Shown piece after piece: positions 1 through 5,940 of a stretch of DNA of 6,350 nucleotides (within the stretch, counting starts at the first letter, position 1; each line of letters starts with the position of its first letter). A program made the translations under genes and the position numbers. Source of the stretch: Thermoproteota archaeon (lineage in GTDB: Archaea > Thermoproteota > Methanomethylicia > Culexarchaeales > Culexmicrobiaceae); the NCBI GenBank assembly GCA_003650625.1, contig QMQW01000021.1, forward strand, positions 1 through 6,350, in the 5' to 3' direction. The notes below the pieces were generated by a model, which saw only the letters and a list, made by a program, of their open reading frames with translations, was not told the DNA's origin and did not search any database.

Positions 1-65
1 CTTTCAAGCGCATTGGGCCTAACCCTTTCGAGAACAGCTCTAATCACTTCTTCAACTTTAGACAT
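1..65 (-). CDS. cca: CCA-adding tRNA nucleotidyltransferase, N-terminal fragment
   Basis: Only the first 21 codons are in the window; the gene runs off the left edge. The translation starts MSKVEEVIRAVLERVRPNAL, which resembles the N-terminal helix of archaeal (class I) CCA-adding enzymes. These add or repair the 3'-terminal CCA of tRNA using CTP and ATP. No catalytic residues are visible in this fragment. The ATG (63-65) lies 11 nt downstream of the thpR stop codon, so the two are probably one transcript, and a thpR-cca pairing is common in archaea. The identification rests on this short N-terminal match plus gene context, so confidence is moderate. Confidence 0.6.
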   Translation of the reverse strand, partial: MSKVEEVIRAVLERVRPNALE

Positions 66-76
66 AGCCCATCTAC

Positions 77-640
77 CTAACTTAACTCAACCTCCCTCAA
101 CGTCGTGTATATTGGACCTCTAGGAGTCAAAATGCTCTTCTTCAATCTAATGCACTTGACCTTCATCCTCCCAAAAACGACGTCGCCATACTCTTGAAAA
201 ACGCTCAATAACCTCCCAACATTCCTCCTACCCTTAACCCTTGCAATTGTGATGTGAGCAGTAAAGCGCTGAGCTTCTGGCTTAAATCCAAGCCTCTTAA
301 GCCCAAATTCAAGCTTCCTAAAAATACCCTCCACATCCTCAGATCCATCACCAACACCAGCCCATATAACTCTAGGACGCACTTTGGATGGGAAAGCGCC
401 TAACCCCCTAACCTCCATTTCGAAGGGTGAGCATGCTGCAGATTTCATAATTTTGAAAATGTCATCGATTAGGATAACTGGAATTTCGCCTAGAAAGCGT
501 AAGGTCAAGTGAATGTTCTCACGCCTAACCAACTTCAAATCCGCGCCAGTCTTCATCAATGCGCTCTGAACACCCATCAAGCCCCTAAGTATATCTTCAT
601 CCTCGACATCAATGGATATGAAAGCCCTAACTCTCTCCAA
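77..640 (-). CDS. thpR: RNA 2',3'-cyclic phosphodiesterase (2'-5' RNA ligase family)
   Basis: This is a member of the two-histidine 2H phosphoesterase family. It hydrolyses RNA 2',3'-cyclic phosphate ends to 2'-phosphates, and homologues can also join 2'-5' tRNA half-molecules in vitro. Both catalytic HxTx motifs are present: HLTL at residues 44-47 and HITI at 129-132, counted from the chosen start. Length is 187 aa, normal for the family. The open frame extends to a GTG at 659-661, but TTG at 638-640 is preferred: it has GGTGAT (645-650 on this strand) four bases upstream, and the product then begins MERVRAFISIDVE, the usual family N-terminus. A GTG at 647-649 is a third option. It is transcribed leftward with cca and is divergent from the UPF0200 gene. 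The function call is secure; the exact start is not. Confidence 0.93.
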   Translation of the reverse strand: MERVRAFISIDVEDEDILRGLMGVQSALMKTGADLKLVRRENIHLTLRFLGEIPVILIDDIFKIMKSAACSPFEMEVRGLGAFPSKVRPRVIWAGVGDGSEDVEGIFRKLEFGLKRLGFKPEAQRFTAHITIARVKGRRNVGRLLSVFQEYGDVVFGRMKVKCIRLKKSILTPRGPIYTTLREVELS

Positions 641-644
641 TTCA

Positions 645-650
645 ATCACC
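645..650 (-). promoter_or_regulatory. Shine-Dalgarno site deciding the thpR start
   Basis: GGTGAT on the minus strand matches the complement of the 16S rRNA 3' end. It sits four bases before TTG 638-640 and favours that codon over the longer GTG 659-661, which has no such motif upstream. Confidence 0.5.
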
Positions 651-689
651 GCAATTCCCACTCAACTAATGAATAATGCGTTACATTAA

Positions 690-699
690 GCTTTTAAGG
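690..699. promoter_or_regulatory. Possible shared TATA element of the divergent promoter
   Basis: GCTTTTAAGG is an AT-rich, roughly symmetric TATA-like stretch between the divergent thpR and UPF0200 genes. With a typical archaeal spacing of about 25 bases, transcripts would start near 720 rightward and near 668 leftward, just ahead of the preferred starts of both genes. It lies inside the longest rightward open frame (ATG 676), which argues against that upstream start. This is inference from composition and spacing only. Confidence 0.35.
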
Positions 700-738
700 A
701 ATACGCATAAGCATTACCGAGTGAGGATGGCGTTGAAA

Positions 739-1302
739 ATGAAGAAAATTATAGGTCTAACGGGAATGCCTGGAGCAGGAAAATCAATAATTGCAAGGGT
801 TGCAAAGAAAATCGGCATACCAGTAGTGGTGATGGGCGACGTGATAAGGGAGGAAGCAGCTCGAAGGGGACTTGCAGCAACACCAGAAAATCTCGGCAAA
901 CTAATGATAACCCTCAGAAAAACAAATGGCCCAGGTGTAGTTGCCAGAAAATGCTTCCCAAAAATTGATAGCTTAGGAAGAAATACGGTGCTAGTAGATG
1001 GAGTGAGAAGCCTAGCTGAAATCGAGGAATTCAAGAAGAAGTACGGCAAAGTAGTCATTTTAGCAGTACATGCATCTCCCCAAACCAGATTTAAAAGGCT
1101 AAAGGCGAGGGGTAGGCCCGACGACCCAAAGGACTGGGGGACATTTATGGAGAGAGATCTAAGGGAACTCAAAGTTGGAATTGGAAGCGTTATAGCTCTA
1201 GCGGACTACATACTTATAAATGAAGGATCAAAGAGAGAACTTGAAGTAAACGCGGAAAAAATACTAAAAAGGCTGGTCGAAAATGATCAAGGTAATCGTT
1301 GA
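739..1302 (+). CDS. UPF0200 family P-loop nucleotide kinase-like protein
   Basis: This is an archaeal P-loop NTPase of the UPF0200 family, related to dephospho-CoA and nucleoside monophosphate kinases; its substrate is not established. Counted from ATG 739, the Walker A motif GMPGAGKS is at residues 9-16. A second conserved block, VMGDVIREE (31-39), lies where NMP kinases bind the acceptor, the family-typical VDGVRS is at 86-91, and an arginine-rich lid-like segment ending RGRPDDP is at about 117-130. Length is 187 aa, as expected. The frame is open back to ATG 676, but that adds a non-conserved segment and contains the TATA-like element. ATG 739 gives the usual N-terminus; TTG 733, six bases after GAGG, would add two residues. 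The gene overlaps the UPF0201 gene by 20 nt, a pairing known in archaea, where UPF0201 has been called a coaE-operon protein. Archaea are known to use a different, GTP-dependent dephospho-CoA kinase, so a CoA role should not be assumed. Confidence 0.88.
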   Translation: MKKIIGLTGMPGAGKSIIARVAKKIGIPVVVMGDVIREEAARRGLAATPENLGKLMITLRKTNGPGVVARKCFPKIDSLGRNTVLVDGVRSLAEIEEFKKKYGKVVILAVHASPQTRFKRLKARGRPDDPKDWGTFMERDLRELKVGIGSVIALADYILINEGSKRELEVNAEKILKRLVENDQGNR

Positions 1303-1714
1303 AGCTGAAGTGAAGCCAACTGAAGATGAAAACAAGGTAAAGCAGGCAATATTAAACCTTGTAACTCCAAATAAAGTAAGGCTCGAAGAGAGATTTGGCA
1401 GGAAATTCCTAGTAGCTGAAGCCGAGGGAGCCGAAAGCCTACTAAAGCTACACTCACTATTAAGGCGAGAGCAAATTTTGGACGCTGCCAGGAAAATGAT
1501 GAAGAAGTGGTCAACCCAGGACAAAGTGATATTCTTCCTTAACAAGCAAGTTGCATACGTTGGACACCTATCATTCTGCATGCCAGAAAGAGAATCGCCG
1601 CTTGGCCCCATAAGATTCGAAATAACATGTAAAAACGCCAAGGACGTCATAGACTGGCTCGCGCCCCCAACAAGTCGAGGAAAGCCACTATTCGAAAGAG
1701 AGCCGCCGAATTAG
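1283..1714 (+). CDS. UPF0201 family conserved archaeal protein
   Basis: This is a 143-aa archaeal protein of the UPF0201 family, often labelled RNA-binding domain protein or coaE-operon protein; no biochemical role is established. The family signature is visible: VGHLSFC at residues 93-99, ESPLGPI at 104-110 followed by RFEI, and the C-terminal DWLAPPTSRGKPL at 124-136. The N-terminus alternates beta-like and helical segments (VIVEAEVKPTED at 4-15, then a helix). No membrane segment or signal peptide is seen. Its ATG lies inside the end of the UPF0200 gene (20-nt overlap, shifted frame), so translation is probably coupled. The stop codon TAG (1712-1714) interlocks with the stop of the convergent radical SAM gene. 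Confidence 0.88.
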   Translation: MIKVIVEAEVKPTEDENKVKQAILNLVTPNKVRLEERFGRKFLVAEAEGAESLLKLHSLLRREQILDAARKMMKKWSTQDKVIFFLNKQVAYVGHLSFCMPERESPLGPIRFEITCKNAKDVIDWLAPPTSRGKPLFEREPPN

Positions 1715-2949
1715 CAGGACAAAAATCGCGTCAAGTCAGAGCATTTGGGGCGCATAGACCTATAATCCCTATACCTCAAAGCCGAGGCCTTCATCAAGGC
1801 TCTTTGACCACAAATCGGCACCTGCAAGCCCTTAGCGCAAAGCAAGCAAGCGCCATTACACCCTTTAAGCGGCTTAAAATTCTCATCCAACCTACTTCTC
1901 CAATAAATTGGAGTGTCAAGCCCCTCACAGCTTGTTGAAGACATGAAAAGCTCGTTTAACCCCCTATAAAAAACCTCTCCATTCAACTCGACCTCCTCGA
2001 ATTCCATGCAGAGAGCCATTGTAACTCCAACTTCATCACAAATTCTCCTAGCAACCTTGAAAACTCCTTTCCTATACTCAACATCGCCATCCTGAGAGTA
2101 CCTATAAACCCTGCGCCACACTTCAAATGCGTCAGGAAAATGCTCCTTAACCAAGCTGAGAAGCCTCCTTCTCCTCAACTCCCCAGGCCTGCCAATATCG
2201 CATAAACTGAAAATTATGTGCTTAGCACCCTCAGCCTTCGCTCTCTCCACAAGACTCCTAATTGAACGCTCATCATCAGTAATGCCTGGAAAGAGGGGGT
2301 CCATTCTAACCACAGTGAAAATCCCTCTATCGGCGCATCGCCTAACAGCCTTAAATTGCTCCTCAACGCTAGCACCGCCCGGAGCAAACAACCGGTTAAC
2401 CTCCTCATCCACACTTAAAATGGTAAATTGAGCAATGCAATGCCCATAAGGGTGCTCCGCCATCCTATCTAAAAGCTTAATTGGTATGTTATCTCCCCGC
2501 TTAGTTATGAAGTCAACCGGCAAATCCAAGTCGAGAAAAACATACGCGGATTTTTCGCTCAAGTGATAGTGATTTTCAAGGGGATGCTGGAATGGCTCGG
2601 AAGACGGGCTAAGGTAAGCGCAAGAAGCCCAGTAAAGCTTGCTCAACTCATCCTTCAACTTTAAATCAAAATTCTCAAAAACAGCAATCACTCCAGCTTC
2701 ATCCCAAAGCGAAAAGTACCCGCCGAAAGACCTTGCGTAGCACATGGGGCAATTAACCGTACAGCCATTATACGGATTCAAAAGTATCCTCTCGGAAGTG
2801 CACTCCCTCCTCCCTCCATTCTCAAAGCCGTAAAACCAGCCATGGATAACCTCCTTCCTCGTTGGAACGACTATGTGCGGAATTGGATAAGGCATGACTT
2901 CAAATTCCTTAACGCGCCCACCAAATTGAACAAAAACTTTACGCGGCAA
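1711..2949 (-). CDS. SPL-family radical SAM protein with Cys-rich C-terminus
   Basis: This 412-aa radical SAM protein is related to the spore photoproduct lyase/Rv2578c-like group (COG1533); its substrate is unknown. The 4Fe-4S/SAM motif CTVNCPMC is at residues 63-70 (C63, C67, C70), preceded by the group's NPYNG and followed by YAR. Other group features are LSPSSEPFQHPLE (113-125), VDFITKRGD (145-153) and FTILSVDEE...RMDPLFPGITD (175-225). The C-terminal part carries C341, C364, C368, C371 and C380, with CNGACLLC (364-371) repeating the CxxxCxxC spacing; a second metal site is possible. The start is TTG, with GGTGAG five bases upstream inside the end of the RNase Z gene (11-nt overlap). It is the last gene of the prs-trmG10-rnz operon, which may hint at an RNA-related role, but that is inference. 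It is longer than a typical SPL-like protein of about 300 aa. Confidence 0.85.
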   Translation of the reverse strand: MPRKVFVQFGGRVKEFEVMPYPIPHIVVPTRKEVIHGWFYGFENGGRRECTSERILLNPYNGCTVNCPMCYARSFGGYFSLWDEAGVIAVFENFDLKLKDELSKLYWASCAYLSPSSEPFQHPLENHYHLSEKSAYVFLDLDLPVDFITKRGDNIPIKLLDRMAEHPYGHCIAQFTILSVDEEVNRLFAPGGASVEEQFKAVRRCADRGIFTVVRMDPLFPGITDDERSIRSLVERAKAEGAKHIIFSLCDIGRPGELRRRRLLSLVKEHFPDAFEVWRRVYRYSQDGDVEYRKGVFKVARRICDEVGVTMALCMEFEEVELNGEVFYRGLNELFMSSTSCEGLDTPIYWRSRLDENFKPLKGCNGACLLCAKGLQVPICGQRALMKASALRYRDYRSMRPKCSDLTRFLSC

Positions 2950-3880
2950 GACTACTCACCTTAAATGCAGGGTAAAGATCCAATACTTGAAAGTCCTCAG
3001 CAACAATGACGTTGGGAAAGATAGAGCTAGCCTGGCTCAAAATCTTAGAGACATCCCCCTCATAGCGTGCACTTATGTGAGTTAACGCTAAGTACTTCAC
3101 GCCAGCCTTAAGTGCAATTTCAGCAGCTTGACTAGCAGTTGTATGACCATCCTCCGCAGCTTTAACAGACAACGAATCATCAAAAGTAGCCTCGTGAATA
3201 AGTAAATCCGCACCTCTAGCCAACTCGACGACAGAGCTGCAAGGCCTGGTATCACCGGAATAAGCAACCTTAACTCCAGGCTTTGGAGGACCTAAAACTT
3301 GCGTGGGCTCAACAACCCTACCATCAGGAAGCTTAACTGAAAATCCCATCTGCAATCTCTTCCAGAGAGGACCTCGAGGCACACCTAGAGAAATTGCCTT
3401 TTCAGGATAAAAGGTTCCCGGCCTAGGCTTCTCAACAATCGCATATGCTAAGCACGGCACCGTGTGGCAAGCCCACCTAGCTTCAACAACATACTCCTTC
3501 TCATCTAAAACAACACCCTCCTCAACCTCGAAAACCCTAACATCAAATGTCAATGCGAAACGCACGGTTCTCTTAACAGCATCTATAAAGTCGAAAACAC
3601 CCTTAGGACCATATATTTCAAGTGGAGCTGAGCGATCCAAAAGCGACATGGTCTGAAGCAGGCCGGGAAGACCAAGGACGTGATCTCCATGCAAGTGGCT
3701 TATGAATATCCTGAACTTCGATGGAAAACCAATTCCAGCGCGAATAAACTGCCTCTGAGCACCTTCACCGCAATCAAAAAGCAATAGTTCACCCTTACGC
3801 CTAACTGCTATGCAGGGTAAGCTTCTACTTGGAGTTGGCACGCTTCCAGCAGTTCCCAAAAAGATTACTTGAAACTGCAA
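2939..3880 (-). CDS. rnz: Ribonuclease Z (tRNA 3' endonuclease)
   Basis: This metallo-beta-lactamase-fold endonuclease cuts precursor tRNAs after the discriminator base, leaving the end that CCA-adding enzyme completes. Counted from TTG 3878-3880 (313 aa), the zinc ligands are all seen: HLHGDH at 62-67, H139 in ACHTVP, D210 in SGDT, and H268 in LTHIS. The family motif HEATF is at 229-233, and DCGEGAQRQF at 36-45. The tRNA-binding flexible arm is represented by GVPRGPLWKRLQMG (166-179). TTG 3880 is preferred: it gives the normal MQFQVIFLGTAGSVPTPSR start and has GGTGG (3886-3890) five bases upstream. The alternative, GTG 3905-3907, overlaps the previous gene's stop as TAGTG and would add nine residues. 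Fourth gene order: prs, G10 methyltransferase, rnz, radical SAM. Functionally it pairs with cca at the left edge. Confidence 0.95.
   Translation of the reverse strand: MQFQVIFLGTAGSVPTPSRSLPCIAVRRKGELLLFDCGEGAQRQFIRAGIGFPSKFRIFISHLHGDHVLGLPGLLQTMSLLDRSAPLEIYGPKGVFDFIDAVKRTVRFALTFDVRVFEVEEGVVLDEKEYVVEARWACHTVPCLAYAIVEKPRPGTFYPEKAISLGVPRGPLWKRLQMGFSVKLPDGRVVEPTQVLGPPKPGVKVAYSGDTRPCSSVVELARGADLLIHEATFDDSLSVKAAEDGHTTASQAAEIALKAGVKYLALTHISARYEGDVSKILSQASSIFPNVIVAEDFQVLDLYPAFKVSSLAA
2955..2960 (-). promoter_or_regulatory. Shine-Dalgarno site of the SPL-like radical SAM gene
   Basis: GGTGAG on the minus strand lies five bases before the TTG at 2947-2949. It is embedded in the last codons of rnz (AAG GTG AGT), so the downstream gene is probably translated by coupling or by ribosomes reloading at the rnz end. 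Confidence 0.6.
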
Positions 3881-3885
3881 GGCCA

Positions 3886-3890
3886 CCACC
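3886..3890 (-). promoter_or_regulatory. Shine-Dalgarno-like site deciding the rnz start
   Basis: GGTGG on the minus strand is five bases before TTG 3878-3880. It supports that codon over GTG 3905-3907. The run is GGTGGTGG, so part of it also encodes valines if the longer form is made. Confidence 0.4.
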
Positions 3891-3906
3891 AAATCAATTA
3901 CTTCCA

Positions 3907-4950
3907 CTACCGCTTAAGTACTGCGATAGTTCTAGTTAAACTTCTATGAACCCGCATCCTATGAACTTCAACAACTTTAAACCCAGCCTCCACACTTAAA
4001 TCCTCCAGCATAAGCTCAAAGGGAGCTGCAATACACAAATAACCACCCACCCTCAAAACTCCATAAGCCTCATGCAGGAAATCCCTGAGAAGCTCTTCAA
4101 GGCGGAAGCCCGCAGTAGATGCAGACCTACCATATGGAGGGTCGGTGGCAATGCAGTCAACCCTACGAAATGGCAAATGCCTCGCATCTCCAATCATTAT
4201 CGAAACAGGATTAACACCAAAAAAATTCAAATTAGCCTTAGCACCAGAAATCATCTTTCGATCAATGTCCAAGCCGACAACCCTACAGCCTACAAGGCCG
4301 GCTTCAATTAGAAAGCCGCCCGCACCGCAGAATGGGTCAAGAAAGATGTCGCCCCTCCTAGCCCTGCACAAATTCACGAAAAGCCTAGAGATTCTAGCAT
4401 CTAAGGAGCTTGGATGAAAGAATGGACGAAACTTAGGCCTCCTAGCATTGAAATCACCCCTCCTAACCCTACCAATCGCTAAGCCCAAAACGAAGATATC
4501 ACCCGTCAGCACTCCTTGAAGTAGAAATTCAGGATTATTTAGATCAACCTTAGCTTCCCCACTTAATGACGAGTATATAATAGCTCCAATCTCCCTCTCC
4601 AAAACCCTCGTTGATATATGAGGAGAAGAGCGCATCACCCTCCTAACTCTAACCGCATACCTTCCACCCCTAATGAACGACCAGTCAACCTCTCTACAAG
4701 AAGCGAAAATTTCATCATAATCCGCTGAACAGCAAAACAGCTCCTCACAGCAAGAAAAAGTCATTGAGGCCCTACTGCAAACAGCACTGCAAGCTTCAAG
4801 CTCAGCTTCCAGGCGAAGCACGGCCGGCAGCCGCTGAAGAACACTAAAACACACACTTTCAGCTTCCAATATAGCTAAAACTTCCGAGAAAGGCAATGAA
4901 GGATGCTCCCCAGAAACTATGAAGAAAAGCCTCATAATAGATGAGCTCAT
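3907..4950 (-). CDS. tRNA (guanine(10)-N2)-dimethyltransferase, THUMP domain
   Basis: This is an archaeal Trm-G10 enzyme that methylates N2 of guanosine 10 in tRNA, using SAM. It has 347 residues, normal for the family. The N-terminus (about 1-60) matches the family's ferredoxin-like region, with SGEHPSLPFSEVLAILEAE at 13-31. A THUMP RNA-binding domain covers about 60-165. The Rossmann methyltransferase domain follows: motif I DPFCGAGGFLIEA at 205-217, an acidic SAM-ribose contact in GLDID (226-230), GDAR at 254-257, and the catalytic motif IV TDPPYG at 269-274. ATG 4948-4950 has AGAGGT upstream at about nine bases; a second ATG (4933-4935) lacks a good site. It lies 38 nt after prs and touches rnz. 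Seven cysteines between residues 54 and 85, plus C34, are unusual for this region. The function is confident. Confidence 0.93.
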   Translation of the reverse strand: MSSSIMRLFFIVSGEHPSLPFSEVLAILEAESVCFSVLQRLPAVLRLEAELEACSAVCSRASMTFSCCEELFCCSADYDEIFASCREVDWSFIRGGRYAVRVRRVMRSSPHISTRVLEREIGAIIYSSLSGEAKVDLNNPEFLLQGVLTGDIFVLGLAIGRVRRGDFNARRPKFRPFFHPSSLDARISRLFVNLCRARRGDIFLDPFCGAGGFLIEAGLVGCRVVGLDIDRKMISGAKANLNFFGVNPVSIMIGDARHLPFRRVDCIATDPPYGRSASTAGFRLEELLRDFLHEAYGVLRVGGYLCIAAPFELMLEDLSVEAGFKVVEVHRMRVHRSLTRTIAVLKR

Positions 4951-4988
4951 GCCAGGTAAACCTCTGAAGCCAAATAAGGAAGCTGGAC

Positions 4989-5870
4989 CTACAAGGCGCG
5001 CTTCAAAGCATGAGCAATAACAGGTGCAACAGATACTTTGCTAAACTTATTCTCAATGGTATCCGTCCCAATAACTTCACGCACGCCAGCACGCTTCAAC
5101 TTATTAAACGCATTGCCAACCATAAGCGCATGAGTACAAGATGCATAGACGCACTTTGCCCCCAAATCCAAGGATATTTTAGTTGCATTTGCAATCGTCC
5201 CTCCCGTGCTAATTATATCATCTACAATTATAACCTCCCTACCCTTAACATCAACTTCCTTGAAAATCGTCTCCACCTCTCCAGTAACTTTGTCTCTAAC
5301 TTTCATCAAGTAGTCACATGGAGCGCCCAACCTTTGAGCGACAACCTTAATCATGGAGTAAGCCTTAAAGTCGGGCGCGAGCACAAATGGGTTAGACAAC
5401 TTCATCTTAGCAAGGAAATCGCCAATCAATGGCATTGCAGAAACTTCAATAACGTCAACGTCGAAATGCTCAAGAACTGCCTTGCTGTGAGCATCAACCA
5501 GTACAACAGCATCAACTCCAACGCACTCCAACAGCTTAGCCACCACTCCAATGCTAACCGGTTCACCGCTCCTAAACCTCTTATCCTGCCTCATATACGC
5601 CAAATAGGGAACAACAGCAAAAACTTCACTTGCACCAAGATCCCTCACCAGATTCAACATCAGGAAAAGCTCCATCAACCTCTTATCCTGAGGCGGCGGA
5701 TTTGACTGAACAACAATAACCCTTTCTCCCTTCAAGTCCCTCGGCAACCTAATGTAGCTCTCACCATCAGGAAAGAGCTTCCACTCAACATTAACTAGAT
5801 CAGCCTCAAGAAGCTCCGAAATCCTCTCACTCAACATGGGTGAAGCCGGGCCAGCAACAACCAACATCAT
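4989..5870 (-). CDS. prs: Ribose-phosphate pyrophosphokinase (PRPP synthetase), archaeal type
   Basis: This enzyme makes 5-phosphoribosyl-1-pyrophosphate from ribose 5-phosphate and ATP, feeding purine, pyrimidine, histidine and tryptophan synthesis. It has 293 residues, in the archaeal size range and shorter than bacterial forms (about 315). Visible motifs are FPDGE (33-37), PYLAYMRQDKRFRSGE (88-103) with the ATP-contacting RQDK, the metal-binding H128 in DAHS, the flexible-loop KVR (190-192), and the PRPP/ribose-phosphate loop VDDIISTGGT (216-225). The usual PDxG(A/G) segment reads APDFKAYS (165-172), so the glycine is replaced. The start is ATGATG; either Met (5868-5870 or 5865-5867) could be used, with GGTG a few bases upstream. 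It is the first gene of the four-gene minus-strand operon and diverges from amrS. Confidence 0.95.
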   Translation of the reverse strand: MMLVVAGPASPMLSERISELLEADLVNVEWKLFPDGESYIRLPRDLKGERVIVVQSNPPPQDKRLMELFLMLNLVRDLGASEVFAVVPYLAYMRQDKRFRSGEPVSIGVVAKLLECVGVDAVVLVDAHSKAVLEHFDVDVIEVSAMPLIGDFLAKMKLSNPFVLAPDFKAYSMIKVVAQRLGAPCDYLMKVRDKVTGEVETIFKEVDVKGREVIIVDDIISTGGTIANATKISLDLGAKCVYASCTHALMVGNAFNKLKRAGVREVIGTDTIENKFSKVSVAPVIAHALKRAL

Positions 5871-5882
5871 GAAACACCACAG

Positions 5883-5909
5883 AAATATAGGCTAGCAGCT
5901 CATAATTAT
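5883..5909. promoter_or_regulatory. Possible divergent prs/amrS promoter elements
   Basis: Two AT-rich TATA-like stretches lie between the divergent genes. The palindrome ATAATTAT (5902-5909) is placed to start a leftward transcript near 5880, about ten bases before the prs ATG. AAATATAG (5883-5890) could start a rightward transcript near 5912, leaving room for the amrS Shine-Dalgarno at 5928. Assignment is from spacing and composition only. Confidence 0.3.
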
Positions 5910-5927
5910 TTTGTGTAGGATCAAATT

Positions 5928-5933
5928 GGAGGT
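5928..5933 (+). promoter_or_regulatory. Strong Shine-Dalgarno site of amrS
   Basis: GGAGGT is a full match to the anti-Shine-Dalgarno. It is seven bases before CTG 5941-5943 but 19 bases before the first in-frame ATG (5953-5955), so its position points to CTG as the start. Confidence 0.6.
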
Positions 5934-5940
5934 TTAAGCT

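Noticed and set aside
676..738. Upstream ATG 676 as start of the UPF0200 gene
   Set aside because: It would add 21 non-conserved residues and place the TATA-like element inside the coding region; homologues begin near the Walker A motif.
714..1172. 152-codon minus-strand open frame opposite the UPF0200 gene
   Set aside because: The opposite strand encodes clear kinase motifs; the antisense translation matches no family I recognise.
1496..1502. ATGATGA resembling a C/D box sRNA C box
   Set aside because: It lies inside UPF0201 codons and I saw no suitably placed D box or terminal stem.
1264..1650. Minus-strand open frames opposite UPF0201 (also 1287-1514)
   Set aside because: They are shadows of a recognised UPF0201 gene, with no ribosome site or domain.
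4072..4417. Two plus-strand open frames opposite the G10 methyltransferase
   Set aside because: They lie opposite the SAM-binding and DPPY motifs of a real gene and look like by-products of its codon use.
4951..4970. Small AGGT...ACCT inverted repeat before the G10 methyltransferase start
   Set aside because: The arms are only three to four bases with a two-to-four-base loop, too weak to call a hairpin or regulatory element.
5010..5705. 231-codon plus-strand open frame opposite prs
   Set aside because: It is fully antisense to a well-conserved PRPP synthetase, its translation is low-complexity in character (rich in N, H, S) and shows no recognisable domain.
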